Shown in pieces: positions 12,648-23,865 of a DNA stretch of 60,000 nt (position 1 is the stretch's first letter; every line of letters begins with the position of its first letter). A program made the position numbers and the translations under genes. The notes beneath the pieces were generated by a model. That model saw only the letters and a program-made list of their open reading frames with translations, ran no database searches and was not told where the DNA came from. The DNA is from Neocallimastix lanati (nom. inval.) (taxonomy: Eukaryota > Neocallimastigomycota > Neocallimastigomycetes > Neocallimastigales > Neocallimastigaceae), in NCBI GenBank assembly GCA_016946835.1, contig JACVTC010000069.1, positions 346,001 through 406,000 of the forward strand. The letters run 5' to 3'.

Positions 12648-14644
12648 AAGAAAACAAACAAAAAAAAAAAAGTAATAAATAAAATTAAAAATGAAAAAGG
12701 ACTATAATAATATAGAAAAGAAATTTCTCAATAATATATTGGCAGTAAAAAACTATTAGTACCATAATTTTCTAATCAAAGAATGAAAAAAAAAATAATA
12801 AAAATAATGAATAGTAATTATATCAATAATAAATATAATGCAACAAAAGTTATGCATTTCTGGAAATTTGACATTGGAGTATAGGGAAACATCATTTTCA
12901 TCAGAGAAATACTTATAGACTTTAAACCAACCAATATGACAATGGAAAGTTCGAATACTATAAAATGAAATCTAAATTACATAAAAGCAATCAACGATGA
13001 ATCACAAAAATAAAACTAAAGAAATGACATATTAGAAAATTAATGTCTGGTGAATAATAATATTATTAGAAACCTTATTAATGATAATATTTATATGATA
13101 TTAAAATAAGAAATATTATCTACAGGAAATTCCACTATAATAATAGAATATACTAAACATACTAGCCATTCAATAGTTTACAAACTAAGTTACATAAACC
13201 GTAAAACTAAGTTTGTAGCGGTGTACTATATATTGAAATTTATTATAATTAATAACATGTATTAATTTAATACATTAATAAAAAATTTATTCATTACATT
13301 AAACATTTATTATAAGCCACTTTTTTTATATAAATACATGCATTAAATTTTTAGGGAAACAATTTCAAATTATGTAAAAAAATAAAAAATTGTACAACCA
13401 CTTTAATATAAATAAGTATAATTACTAATAATTATTTAAAATGAAAATAAACTTCATTAATTTGATTATGCTAAGTTTAATTTATAATTACTTTATATTA
13501 AAATTATTTTTCATATTTGTTCTATACTTTTCTTATATACTATTAATTTTTATTGAAAATTTAGGATACAATGGCCATTTTAAAAACATTAAGAACTTTT
13601 TATTTTTCTTTTATTCATTTTTAATAATAATTCTCTAAATAATATATCTATTCCAATATAATTTATTAATTTTTTTTTATTATTCTACAAATTTAATTTT
13701 CATAATTATTCTATAATAGTTTTCAATAATAATTATAATAATAATAATAATTATAATAATAATAATAATTATAATAATAATAATAATTATAATAATAATA
13801 ATAATTATAATAATAATAATAATTAATAATAATTATTGAAAATTAATAATTAATAATTAATAATTAATAGTAATAATAGTAATAATTACTATTTTTATTG
13901 ATAGTTATAAATTATAATTATAGTTTATAGTAAATATAAAATTTTTATAAATAATATTTTAAATATTAATTTATATTCTTTTGTTAAATAATATTTTGAA
14001 AGTTTATTATAATCAATTTTTCTATATAGATAAGTTTATTCTTTATGTAATAAATCAATTTGCATTACATTTAATTAATAAATTTTATATTTGTATCGTA
14101 CATCAAAACAAAATATGTAAACAAATACAATTTAAATTTCTATTAAATAGATTTTTCTAGTCTATTTTAACTAATTGGAGTATCTTCTTTAAATTTCTAG
14201 TATATACTTGAAATATAATATATTATATTATATTGTTAATAAATATGTAAAATATATTAAAAATAATCTTATTAAATTAATAAATATTTTTTTTAATATA
14301 TAATTATTCCTTATTATTAAATAATAAAGTTTTGAACAATTTGTATAAATACATAGTATTTTATTCAATAAAAAAATTTTTTTTTTTCAATTTTAAATTA
14401 TTATTTATTAAAATATAAATTATACCAAAAGTTAAAATTACTAAAAGTTAATTATATTATAAATATTTTTTTTAAAGTAAAACAAAGACATTAATATTAC
14501 ACAATATTCAGAAATTATTTATATAATAATATATTTTAAAAAGCGACTTATTTAAAAAATTTTTATATTAAATTATTAAAAAAAAAAATCGAAAAAAAAT
14601 TTTAATAAAGAAGATAAACAAATATTATTCATAATATCTAAACA
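11621..14644. other. AT-rich intergenic region upstream of HSP104
   Basis: No accepted gene. It holds a 40+ nt poly(A) at about 12607-12645 and several shorter runs. The stretch 12840-13060 is less repetitive and reads on the minus strand as a short coding-like segment, but I could not assign it. The 65-residue ORF at 13441-13638 (+) is Ile/Leu/Phe-rich and probably spurious. The last 300 bp form the 5' region of HSP104. I saw no convincing heat-shock element array of alternating GAA and TTC units. Confidence 0.6.
13733..13825 (+). repeat. 15-bp AT minisatellite
   Basis: About six tandem copies of a 15-bp unit made of four ATA/AAT steps followed by ATT (unit about ATAATAATAATAATT). Pure A/T, no coding role. 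Confidence 0.8.
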
Positions 14645-17539
14645 ATGACTCAAGAATTTACTGAAAAGGTCGAAAAGATCATTTCAAAGTCTAAAGAATT
14701 AGTTCAAGAGTATAATCATATTGAAATACAACCATGGCATATGGTATTAGCTCTTTTAGATGATCCTGATAGTGCCTTAAAGAAAGTCATAGTTAAAAGT
14801 GGTGGAGACTCTTTAATGGTAGAACGTGCCATCAAAAGAAAAATTGTTCAACTTCCAGTTCAAACACCACCTCCAGATGAAATAGGTTTCAGTAAGAATG
14901 CCTATAAAGTAATACAAAATGCCCAAAAGATCAGTTCAAAGAATAAGGATAAATATTGTACTTTAGATTCTCTTATATTAGCCCTTCTCGATTTCGGTGA
15001 TGTCTCTAATGTTTTCCAAAGTTCCGGTATTGACATTAATACACTTAAGGAGCAAGTAAAAAAGCTTAGAAGCGGTGGTCCAGCAGATAGTAAGAATGCT
15101 GAAGAAACTTTTGATGCGTTAAGTAAATATGCTATTGATATGACTGCTTTAGCAGAACAAGGAAAATTTGATCCAGTCATTGGTCGTGATGATGAAATCA
15201 GAAGAGTCATTCGTGTTTTAACTTGTAGAAAGAAGAACAATCCATGCTTGATTGGTGAACCTGGTGTTGGTAAAACTGCTATTATTGAAGGATTAGCTCA
15301 AAGAATCGTTGCTAATGATATCCCAGCCAATTTAAAGTGTAGATTATATTCTTTAGATATGGGTTCCTTAGTTGCTGGTACGGCTTATCGTGGTGATTTT
15401 GAGAAGAGATTAAAGGCTGTATTAAATGAAGTGACCTCTTCCGAAGAAAATATTATTTTATTCATTGATGAAATTCATTTAGTTCTTGGAGCTGGTGCTA
15501 CTAGCGGTTCAATGGATGCTGCAAATTTATTGAAGCCAATGTTAGCTAGAGGTGAACTTAGATGTATTGGAGCCACCACTTTAGCTGAATATCGTGAATA
15601 TGTTGAAAAGGATGCTGCTTTTGAACGTCGTTTCCAACAAGTTTATGTAGGTGAACCAAGTGTTCAAGATACCATTACTATTTTAAGAGGTTTAAAGGAA
15701 AAATTTGAAGCCTATGCTGGAGTAAAGATTTTAGATAGTGCTTTAGTTCAAGCAGCATATCTTTCTAATCGTTACATTACTAATCGTTTCTTACCAGATA
15801 AGGCTATTGATTTAATTGATGAAGCATGTGCCTATGCCAAAGTACAATTAGAATCTCAACCAGAACAAATTGATATTTTACAAAGAAAGAAATTCCAACT
15901 TGAAATTGAAAAGACCGCCTTATCTGGTGAAAAGAGTCAATTTGCTAAGGATAGATTACAAAAGGTTGAGGAAGAAATTGCTCAATTAAATGAAAATCTT
16001 AAGCCTTTATTAAGTCAATATGAAAGCGAAAAGAAACGTATTGATGAAATCGGTACTATGAACAAGAAGCTCGATGAAATTCGTAACAAGATTGCAGATG
16101 CTGAACGTAAGCATGATTTAACTTTGGCGGCTGATTTAAAGTATTATGCTTTACCAGAAGTTGAAAATCGTTTAAAGCAATTAGAAGCTAAAAGAGAACA
16201 AGAACTTAATGATATGATTGAAGAAGAAGGTGAAAACTATGGACATGGTCAAGCCTTAGATAATAACGAACTCTTTAATGATGAAAATATGGAAAATGGT
16301 AAGCATGAAGCTCCAAAGCCACCAAAGGAAAGATTATTAAAGGAAATTATTGGTCCAAATGAAATTGCCGATATTGTTTCCAAGTGGACAGGTATTCCAG
16401 TTCAACGTTTATCTCAAGGTGAAGCTGAACGTTTCTTACATTTAGCAGAACATCTTCACCATAGAATTATTGGTCAAGATGAAGCGGTTGAATTAGTAGC
16501 TGAAGCTATTTTAAGAAGTAGAGCTGGTTTAGCTCGTGAACATGCACCAGGAGGTTCTTTCTTATTCTTAGGTCCAACTGGTGTTGGTAAGACAGAATTA
16601 GCTAAAGCCTTAGCCTGTGAACTATTTGATGATGAAAAGTATATTGTTCGTATTGATATGACTGAATATATGGAAAAGCATAGTGTCTCAAGATTAATTG
16701 GTGCTCCACCAGGTTATGTAGGTTATGAAGAAAGTGGTCAACTTACAGAAGCTGTTAGAAGAAGACCTTATTCTATTGTTCTTTTCGATGAAGTTGAAAA
16801 GGCTCATCCTGAAGTTATTAATATTTTATTACAAGTATTAGATGATGGTGTTTTAACTGATGGTAAGGGAAGAACTGTCGATTTCTCTAATACAGTTATT
16901 ATTATGACCAGTAATCTCGGTTACCGTCCATTACAAGCTCTAGCTCTTAATGGAAAAACCGATATTGATGCAATAACTAGGGAAAAGGTTATGGAAGAAG
17001 TTCGTCAACGTTTAAAGCCGGAACTTATCAATCGTTTAGATGATATTATTTTATTCCACCCACTCTCTCAAAAACAATTAAGAACTATTATTGTGAACCA
17101 AATGAAGAATATTGAAAAGCGTATTGCTAAGCAAGGTTTAATGAATCTTAAGTTAAATATGACTGAGGCAGCTCAAGACTTTGTATTGAGAGAAGCTTAT
17201 GATCCAGCTTATGGTGCTAGACCAATTCGTAGATATTTAGAAAAGCATATTGTTACTCGTTTAAGTTACTTAAAGATGAAAAATAAGCTTTTCCCTGGTT
17301 GTATAGTAAACATTGACTTTTCTGAAGATAAGAATAAGCCAGTTGACCATCAAATTCTTTTGAATGTCAATGGTGGTGCTAGCGGTGCTGCTTCTCCATT
17401 ATATTCTCCATCTATTTCTTCAGACTATTCTGGTTCCTACAATCCAAGAAAGAGATACTTTGAAGATGATGCCTTAATCTTTACTATTCAACCACCTGAA
17501 TTAGATCTAAACGCTACTGATGATAAAATGGACTTATGA
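14645..17539 (+). CDS. HSP104: Hsp104/ClpB-type AAA+ disaggregase
   Basis: Intronless gene for 964 residues. Hexameric ATPase that threads aggregated proteins through its pore with Hsp70/Hsp40 help and underlies thermotolerance. Order of parts: Clp N-domain about 1-145; NBD1 with Walker A GEPGVGKT at 204-211, Walker B ILFIDE at 271-276 and the AFERRF arginine region near 325; coiled-coil middle domain about 410-530, followed by an acidic, Asn-rich insert about 527-555; NBD2 with Walker A GPTGVGKT at 643-650, pore loop GYVGYEE at 690-696, Walker B IVLFDE, sensor-1 TSN at 755-757 and sensor-2 GARPIRR at 857-863. It is longer than yeast Hsp104 because of the insert and a roughly 60-residue Ser/Gly/Tyr tail ending in acidic DDKMDL, comparable in kind to the acidic C-terminus of fungal Hsp104. 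The absence of a mitochondrial presequence argues for the cytosolic/nuclear form over Hsp78. Codons are biased to AAG and CCA, as in strongly expressed genes. Start context is AACAATGACT. Confidence 0.97.
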   Translation: MTQEFTEKVEKIISKSKELVQEYNHIEIQPWHMVLALLDDPDSALKKVIVKSGGDSLMVERAIKRKIVQLPVQTPPPDEIGFSKNAYKVIQNAQKISSKNKDKYCTLDSLILALLDFGDVSNVFQSSGIDINTLKEQVKKLRSGGPADSKNAEETFDALSKYAIDMTALAEQGKFDPVIGRDDEIRRVIRVLTCRKKNNPCLIGEPGVGKTAIIEGLAQRIVANDIPANLKCRLYSLDMGSLVAGTAYRGDFEKRLKAVLNEVTSSEENIILFIDEIHLVLGAGATSGSMDAANLLKPMLARGELRCIGATTLAEYREYVEKDAAFERRFQQVYVGEPSVQDTITILRGLKEKFEAYAGVKILDSALVQAAYLSNRYITNRFLPDKAIDLIDEACAYAKVQLESQPEQIDILQRKKFQLEIEKTALSGEKSQFAKDRLQKVEEEIAQLNENLKPLLSQYESEKKRIDEIGTMNKKLDEIRNKIADAERKHDLTLAADLKYYALPEVENRLKQLEAKREQELNDMIEEEGENYGHGQALDNNELFNDENMENGKHEAPKPPKERLLKEIIGPNEIADIVSKWTGIPVQRLSQGEAERFLHLAEHLHHRIIGQDEAVELVAEAILRSRAGLAREHAPGGSFLFLGPTGVGKTELAKALACELFDDEKYIVRIDMTEYMEKHSVSRLIGAPPGYVGYEESGQLTEAVRRRPYSIVLFDEVEKAHPEVINILLQVLDDGVLTDGKGRTVDFSNTVIIMTSNLGYRPLQALALNGKTDIDAITREKVMEEVRQRLKPELINRLDDIILFHPLSQKQLRTIIVNQMKNIEKRIAKQGLMNLKLNMTEAAQDFVLREAYDPAYGARPIRRYLEKHIVTRLSYLKMKNKLFPGCIVNIDFSEDKNKPVDHQILLNVNGGASGAASPLYSPSISSDYSGSYNPRKRYFEDDALIFTIQPPELDLNATDDKMDL

Positions 17540-17653
17540 GAATAGATGAACATAAAAATAAAAAATTAAAATTAAAATAAAATTAAAAATAAAAATAATA
17601 ATAATCACATAATAATAATAATATAAATTATTGTTAAATAAAAAGAATAAAGA

Positions 17654-17688
<35 letters not shown>

Positions 17689-18495
17689 AAAAAATTAAAA
17701 AATTAAAAATTAAATTGAATATTAATAATATTTATTAAAAAAAAAAAAAAAAAAAGCATTGTAAATATCTATTAGCACATTCTATCTTCTGTTAGTTATT
17801 TGATAATATAATAAAATATTGTTAAATATATTTTTTTTAATAATTATATATATATCTAATTAATTTATTAAACTCCTTGTAAATAATAAACCAAAAAAAA
17901 AAATAAATAAATAAATAAATAATTTTAAAAATAAAATAATAAAAAAATTAAAATTAAAATTAAAATTAATAAATAATTAGTTCATTATATTATTAAAAAA
18001 AAAATTATGTGTAAAAAATATTTTAATATCAATTATATATTATGTAACTTTACAAATATATTATCTTTACTTAATACGTATTAAATATATAATCTATTAA
18101 ATATATAATATAATTTATTAAATTATAAATTATTATAAAATTATAAATGATAAAATAATTTTTAATTTATAGATCAATTTTTTTTTTTTGTTTTGGCAAA
18201 AATTATATGTATATTATAATATATTTCAAATTTTTTTTTATTCTACTTATATTCATTATCTTTTTATTATATTTATTTTTATTTTTATTTTTTATTTTTT
18301 ATTACATTTTTGGCTTTTTATTATGCATTCATTATATTAATAATTAAGAATTAAAAAAAAAAAAAAAAATTCTAAAAAAAATTAATAAACTTATTTAACT
18401 TATTATATTTATATAAAATAACAAAGTTAATCAAAAAAAAAAATAAATAAAAAAAAATAAAAAGAAAGAATTTTAATTCAATAGAAATAATTTAT
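17540..18495. other. AT-rich convergent intergenic region
   Basis: 3' ends of HSP104 (+) and the MIC26/27-like gene (-) face each other here. It contains poly(A) runs at about 17655-17686 and 17737-17755 and no ORF worth reporting. Transcription terminators must lie here, but I cannot place them. Confidence 0.6.
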
Positions 18496-19238
18496 TTATT
18501 TCTTTGCCTTTTCAATTTTATTTTTAAGTTCCTTTTGGGTCTTTTCGACCTCCTTCTTGATATTCTTTTGGGTCTTTTCGACTTCTTTCTTTATTTGCTT
18601 TTGAGCCTTATCAACTTTTCCCTTAACTTCTTTTTGGGCCTTGTTAATTTCTTTTTTGGCATCCTTTTGAACCTTGTTAACTCTACTTTTAACTTCGTCA
18701 GTGGATTTCTTGAAAACCTTAGAGGCACTGTTGAACTTTCCTTCAACAACATCTCTAGTACTGTTAAGAGAATTGGTTAATTGCTTCTTTTGAATCAAGG
18801 ACTTCATTCGGTTATTAATAGCTAAAGCAACATTCTTAGAGGTTTGTGGGTACCAGACGTAAGAACCAGCGAGCATTAATGAAATAGGAGTTACAGTTCT
18901 AACTAAAGCATTACCTATTGTTCATTTATTTTATGTTTATAAAATAAAATATTAATTATAATTTTATTAACACTTAATATTATTTTTTTTAATTAAATAA
19001 GTTTTCCATAATTGATAGATATCTAAATATTTGTATATATATATGTATAAATACTAACTCTTTCTAGTAATAATAGAACCCTAATTATAATTATTTCATT
19101 TTATTTTTTTTTATTTTTTTTTTTTTTTGTAAAATCAATAGGATCATCATATTTATAAAATATTTATTATTATTAAATAATAAAATAAATAAAAAATAAT
19201 TATTAACATTTAATATTTATATTATTTAAACAAACGCC

Positions 19239-19271
<33 letters not shown>

Positions 19272-19528
19272 GATAGTTATATTAAATGAATACAAATAAA
19301 TAAATAAATAAATAGAATTACTACTAATATCTCTTTGAAATATCCTGTTATTAATACTACTTTTTTAAATTTATTATTACTATTATATCATTATTAATTT
19401 TTTAATATTTTTTATATTCATACAGTAACACCAAGAGCAGAAATGTAGAGAAGATTTGGGTAGGCTTTTCTTTCCTTGTCTGGAACGTATTTAATAAATC
19501 TATTCTTTAAATTTTGAAGGAAAGACAT
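18496..19528 (-). CDS. APOO-family (MIC26/MIC27-like) membrane protein
   Basis: Three exons on the minus strand: 19424-19528, a 22-nt micro-exon 19059-19080, and 18496-18914. They join in phase to 181 residues. Residues about 26-62 are the APOO core: PNLLYISALGVTGSII..R, then VTPISLMLAGSYVWYPQT, two short hydrophobic helices with glycine motifs and the typical Y-x-P-QT end. In this family the proteins sit in the inner mitochondrial membrane as MIC26/MIC27 subunits of MICOS, which shapes cristae junctions and binds cardiolipin. The micro-exon encodes GSIITRK(S) inside the first glycine-rich helix, and without it the frame is broken, which supports the model. From residue 121 to the end there are five tandem 11-residue units of the form [VI]xKxQKxxKxx plus half a unit, predicted to form a long amphipathic lipid-binding helix. 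The introns use GTATGA and GTTAGT donors. Assignment rests on sequence pattern, and a lipid-droplet protein is an alternative. Confidence 0.75.
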
Positions 19529-20256
19529 TTTACTATATTATTTACTATAAATATATTATATGTTAATAAAAAAATATGTAAAGGATAAAAAAAAAAAAAA
19601 AAAAAAAAAATTCATATATTTTATTAATTTTTTGATATTAAATTATGAGTGGATTATTTCCATTTTTTATTTCCAAAATTTATTCCATATATTATCTTTA
19701 TTTTTAGTGGATGGTTGTAATACATTATGTAAATATAATGTAATAATTGAATTATATTTTTTAAACTTTTTAATAAAAATATATAATTATTCTATATATA
19801 TATATATATACATATTTTTTTTAATTTTTTTTTTTCGAGAATTATTTTATTTCAACGTTGCCACACAGAAAATAGATTTTACGGTAAAGTATTTCAAAGT
19901 AAAATTTTATATTAATTTTATTTTTAATAATAAACGAATTTTTTTTTTTAATATTCTCAAAAAAAATGTTAATTTTTATATAAAAAAATTTCTTTGTTAA
20001 ATATTAAGAAAATAAAATGTTTTTTTTTCTAATAATCGTAATTAATACTAATTTATTTTTTTTTTCTTTTCTTTCTTTTTTTTTTAATAATTTTTTATAT
20101 TATTTTATTTGATATAAAATATATAAAAGTAAATAATTTTTTCTATAATTGAATAAATCTAATAGTATTTTTACTATTAAATAAACGCATAAATAAATAA
20201 ATACTTGTTTTTTTTTATATATATATATTCACCAATACTCACTCTAGTGTATCAAT

Positions 20257-20700
20257 AATTATTAATAAATAATAAATAATAAATAATAATTAATAATTAA
20301 TAATTAATAATTAATAATTAATAAATAATAAATAATAAATAATAATTAATAATTAATAATTAATAGTTAATAAATAATAAATAATAAATAAATAATAATA
20401 AATAATAAACAAATAATAATAAATAATAAATAATAAATAAATAATAATAGATAATAAATAATAAACAAATAATAATAAATAATAAACAAATAATAATAAA
20501 TAATAAACAATAAATAAATAATAATAGATAATAAATAATAAATAATTAAATTGTTAATAATAAATAATAAATAGTTAATGATAAATAATAGATAGTTAAT
20601 AATAATTAAATAGTTAATAATAAATAATAAATAGTTAATGATAAATAATAGATAGTTAATAATAATTAAATAGTTAATAAGAAATAAAAATAAAAATAAA
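20257..20700. repeat. AT minisatellite with higher-order units
   Basis: About 440 bp of AATAAT/AAATAAT words in higher-order tandem units, such as two near-identical copies with TAGTTAATGATAAATAATAG around 20570 and 20635. It gives a spurious Ile/Leu/Tyr ORF on the minus strand. Confidence 0.85.
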
Positions 20701-22440
20701 AATATCAATAATTAAGTGGTGTTACAAAAAAAGAGTTATATAAAGATATCTACTAAATAATTATTAATAACAGTGTAAATGCTTTCTTAATGCAATGAAA
20801 AGTTTTATTAATATAACTTCTGAACTAAAATTATGTTAATGTAATAAAGTAAAAAAAAAAAAAAAATAAAAAAATAAAAAAATAAAAAAATAAAATATTA
20901 AATATAATCATAATAAATTTAATGTTTTTCTAATCCTTAACTCTTGCCCTGATAATTGATGTATAAAAAAAAATTTTTATAACAGAGTAAGCCACATGTA
21001 TTTTTGAATTTATTTTTTTATAGTATCTCATGGCATTTTTAGATCCTTAAATTTATACAATTATATCATGGAGTTAATTATAAAGTAAAATTCTAATATA
21101 TATTTAAGAATTATAATCATAAATTTTATTTTAGTAACATTATTATTTTTGAAAATATATTTAAGTAATATTATGAATTATTTAGTGTTTTCTTCAAAGA
21201 AATTTTTATTGTTCCACATATTTTAATTAATAAAAAAAAAAATAAAACAAAATTTTTAAAATCATATTAATATATATTTAATTATTTATTAAATATATTT
21301 TTTTATCTTGTAAATAAATGTAGTTGAATATAATTAATGAATACAATTACATAGAATATTTAAATGATTTATATGACATATTGATTATTATAGTATTTTA
21401 TGCAATAATAATCAACTAAAATATAAGCAAATAACTGTTATTTCAACTTTTAATTCCGATATACAAAAAAAAAATTAATATAATTTATTTATATAATAAC
21501 AAAAATTCAATTTTTAAATAAGATTTTTTTTTATTGATAGAGACTTCTTAGCAAAAGTTGGTACCATTCGTATAAGTGTATATATATATGCAGTTCCAAT
21601 AAACATATTTCTCTTATTTTTTCATTGAAAATTTGTAATATTATTACCTATCAATTTCTTTCTTATGAGTGATTTATACAATCTTATATAATTAGATCAA
21701 AAGTTTGTTAAAGCCGCTTCCCAAGATAATTAATAATACTAGAAATGGTAATGATATTCAGATTTAAAATTAGTTTCATTTTTGAAGGTAATAAATATAA
21801 TAATATCAATTGAGAGGATAAACCTTAGTTTGAAATGTTTTAAATTATTTGAAAGACAAATTTCCAGTATTAGATATAAATAATAAAACTATAAATAAAA
21901 ATAAGAAAATAAATAAATAGTGCAAAAAGGAATGGAAATAAATAAAACTTTGTAATCTAGTTATTGATTAAGAAAATAACAAATTTATATAAGAAATTTT
22001 ATTATTGCTTTAATTTATTTAATAAAAAAGTTATATATATATTTTTAGAATATTACAATATTAATGGATAATACAATATTAAAAGATTATGTTATCATTT
22101 TTATCAAATTGAAAATAACCTTTACGTGAAATTGGAAAAAAGGGATTACCACATTAATGAAACTATTTCTTTTAGAGTTTGTAGTTTCTGTAAATTGTCT
22201 TTCAATAGATAGGAATAAGGTTAAAGCTGTAATTGACTCGCCTATAAGTTGAAAAAAAACATGTATATAATTTTTTTTTTTTTTTTTTTTTTGAAAAAAA
22301 AAGATACTTATTACTGTAGTAGAATATAATAACAATTAAAATTAGTATGTTATATTCTAAATATAATGTAATAATAATAATAATAATAATAAAATGTATA
22401 GTAATCCAGAATCAACAAATAAATTAAGAGAAATATAAGG

Positions 22441-22498
22441 TAATAAAATAAAATCAAACTGATATTATATATAATATCAGTTTAATTTTATTTTATTA
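22441..22498. repeat. 58-bp near-perfect palindrome
   Basis: Left arm 22441-22469 and right arm 22470-22498 are reverse complements over 29 bp with a single mismatched pair (the C in AAATCAAACT against the T in AGTTTAAT) and no spacer. The core is GATATTATATATAATATC. It lies outside any gene I could define. It could form a cruciform or a hairpin RNA, or be a remnant of a small inverted-repeat element. Confidence 0.85.
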
Positions 22499-22591
22499 TA
22501 AAAGTATTTATCATGCCAATTGTACATAATAATGATTATTGGGACAGGATTTCACAATTAAGATATTAGATTTATTATTTAAATAATTTTA

Positions 22592-22644
<53 letters not shown>

Positions 22645-22904
22645 CTAAGAAGAGAATATAATTCTATTGTTTTATCTATTAATTATTAAAAACTATTAAC
22701 ATATAAGTATAAAAATATATTACAAATATATTAAAATAAAAAAGAACATATAAAAAATGTGATAAATAAAAAAATACTAAAAATAAAATTAATGTAATAT
22801 AATGAAAATAAAGTGGAAAATTTTAAAGTCATGGTATTATTATATGAATAAAGATCATTTCTACAAAAAATATTTAACAAATAAATCAAAGAAGTAATAT
22901 CTAT

Positions 22905-23185
22905 TAAGTAGATTGTGTGGAGACTATTAAACCTGAATTAAGAGATATATTGTCAGGAATTTCAATTTTTGTATATTCGTTATGTAAAGTACGGTTATTA
23001 CTATTTATATAAGATATACTAGGAGGACTACTAATAAAGGTTCTTCTCTGTCATATCGGTTCGATGTTGACTCTCTTGGTTGTGAAGGGTTTCATACTAT
23101 ACCAATCAAAGAGTAACTCAAGAGAGCTACTAACGACTGGTGTAATGTTGGTGAGGTAATCCGCGAGGTTTAAATAATTTAATAA
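22905..23185 (-). pseudogene. Unidentified coding-like remnant
   Basis: Read on the minus strand, one frame stays open for about 90 codons except for a single TGA near the middle. Its composition is balanced (for example ITPVVSSSLELLFDWYSMKP before the stop and ISSPPSISYINSNNR after it), unlike the flanking AT-rich chance ORFs. GC content is clearly above the surroundings. No family was recognised. A decayed transposon protein or the last exon of a lost gene are the main options. No start codon, splice sites or partner exons were found. Confidence 0.35.
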
Positions 23186-23714
23186 TCTAACTATTAATAT
23201 TATTGCTATTAACCACAAAGATATACCAGAGTATAAAATTTAACATGTAATTTAATTTATTTATTTATTTTTATTTATTTATTTTTATTTATTTATTTTT
23301 ATTTATTTATTTATTTAAATTTATTTATTGTGAGAAGAGAAAGTTTTTAAAATACTTTTAGATTTTTTTTTGTTTTTACTTGTTTTTAAAATATTATTCA
23401 ATTCGTTTACTAATCGTTACAATAATTATATTTTTAAATTTCAAAAAATTTTTCAAATATATAAAAATAATTAATATTAATTGAAAAAAATACTTTTAAA
23501 AATAATTTTAATATATTAATATATATTTTATAAATAGTATATAAGTAGATAAATATATATTAAATATATATAAAATATTTTTTAAATGTTTTTATTATAG
23601 AAAATTTAATACTGGTTTTAAACGAATTTTTATTTGCTAAAAAATTACTATATCAATATATTAATAATATATTTAAATATATATAAATCATTATTTTAAT
23701 ATATTAAATTTTTG

Positions 23715-23749
<35 letters not shown>

Positions 23750-23865
23750 GCAATCACGAAATTGTTATTAATTTTCCTTTAATTGAATTGTTGGGAGGAT
23801 ATTATTATACACTTTTACAAAAGAGAAAAGGGAAATAAATAATAAATAAATTAAAGTAATTCAAG

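Larger units (their letters stand above)
19529..23865. other. Long AT-rich intergenic region
   Basis: Mostly homopolymers and AT minisatellite. Parts listed separately are the minisatellite at 20257-20700, the palindrome at 22441-22498 and a coding-like remnant at 22905-23185 (-). The stretch 21500-21900 is less repetitive but has no assignable content. A short minus-strand reading frame at 22087-22250 looks coding-like (…LIGESITALTLFLSIER…) but runs into a poly(A)-encoded lysine tract and was not accepted as a gene. Confidence 0.6.

Noticed and set aside
14500-14515. TTCAGAA upstream of HSP104 considered as a heat-shock element
   Set aside because: Spacing is one base instead of two and there is no array of alternating units.
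14902-15240. Antisense ORF inside HSP104
   Set aside because: Shadow of the coding strand with no independent support.
18535-18780. Leu/Phe-rich plus-strand ORF
   Set aside because: Antisense of the 11-residue repeats of the MIC26/27-like gene; the periodic hydrophobicity is inherited from that repeat.
19560-20000. 146-residue ORF
   Set aside because: Lysine run from poly(A), then Ile/Phe/Tyr low complexity; no family features.
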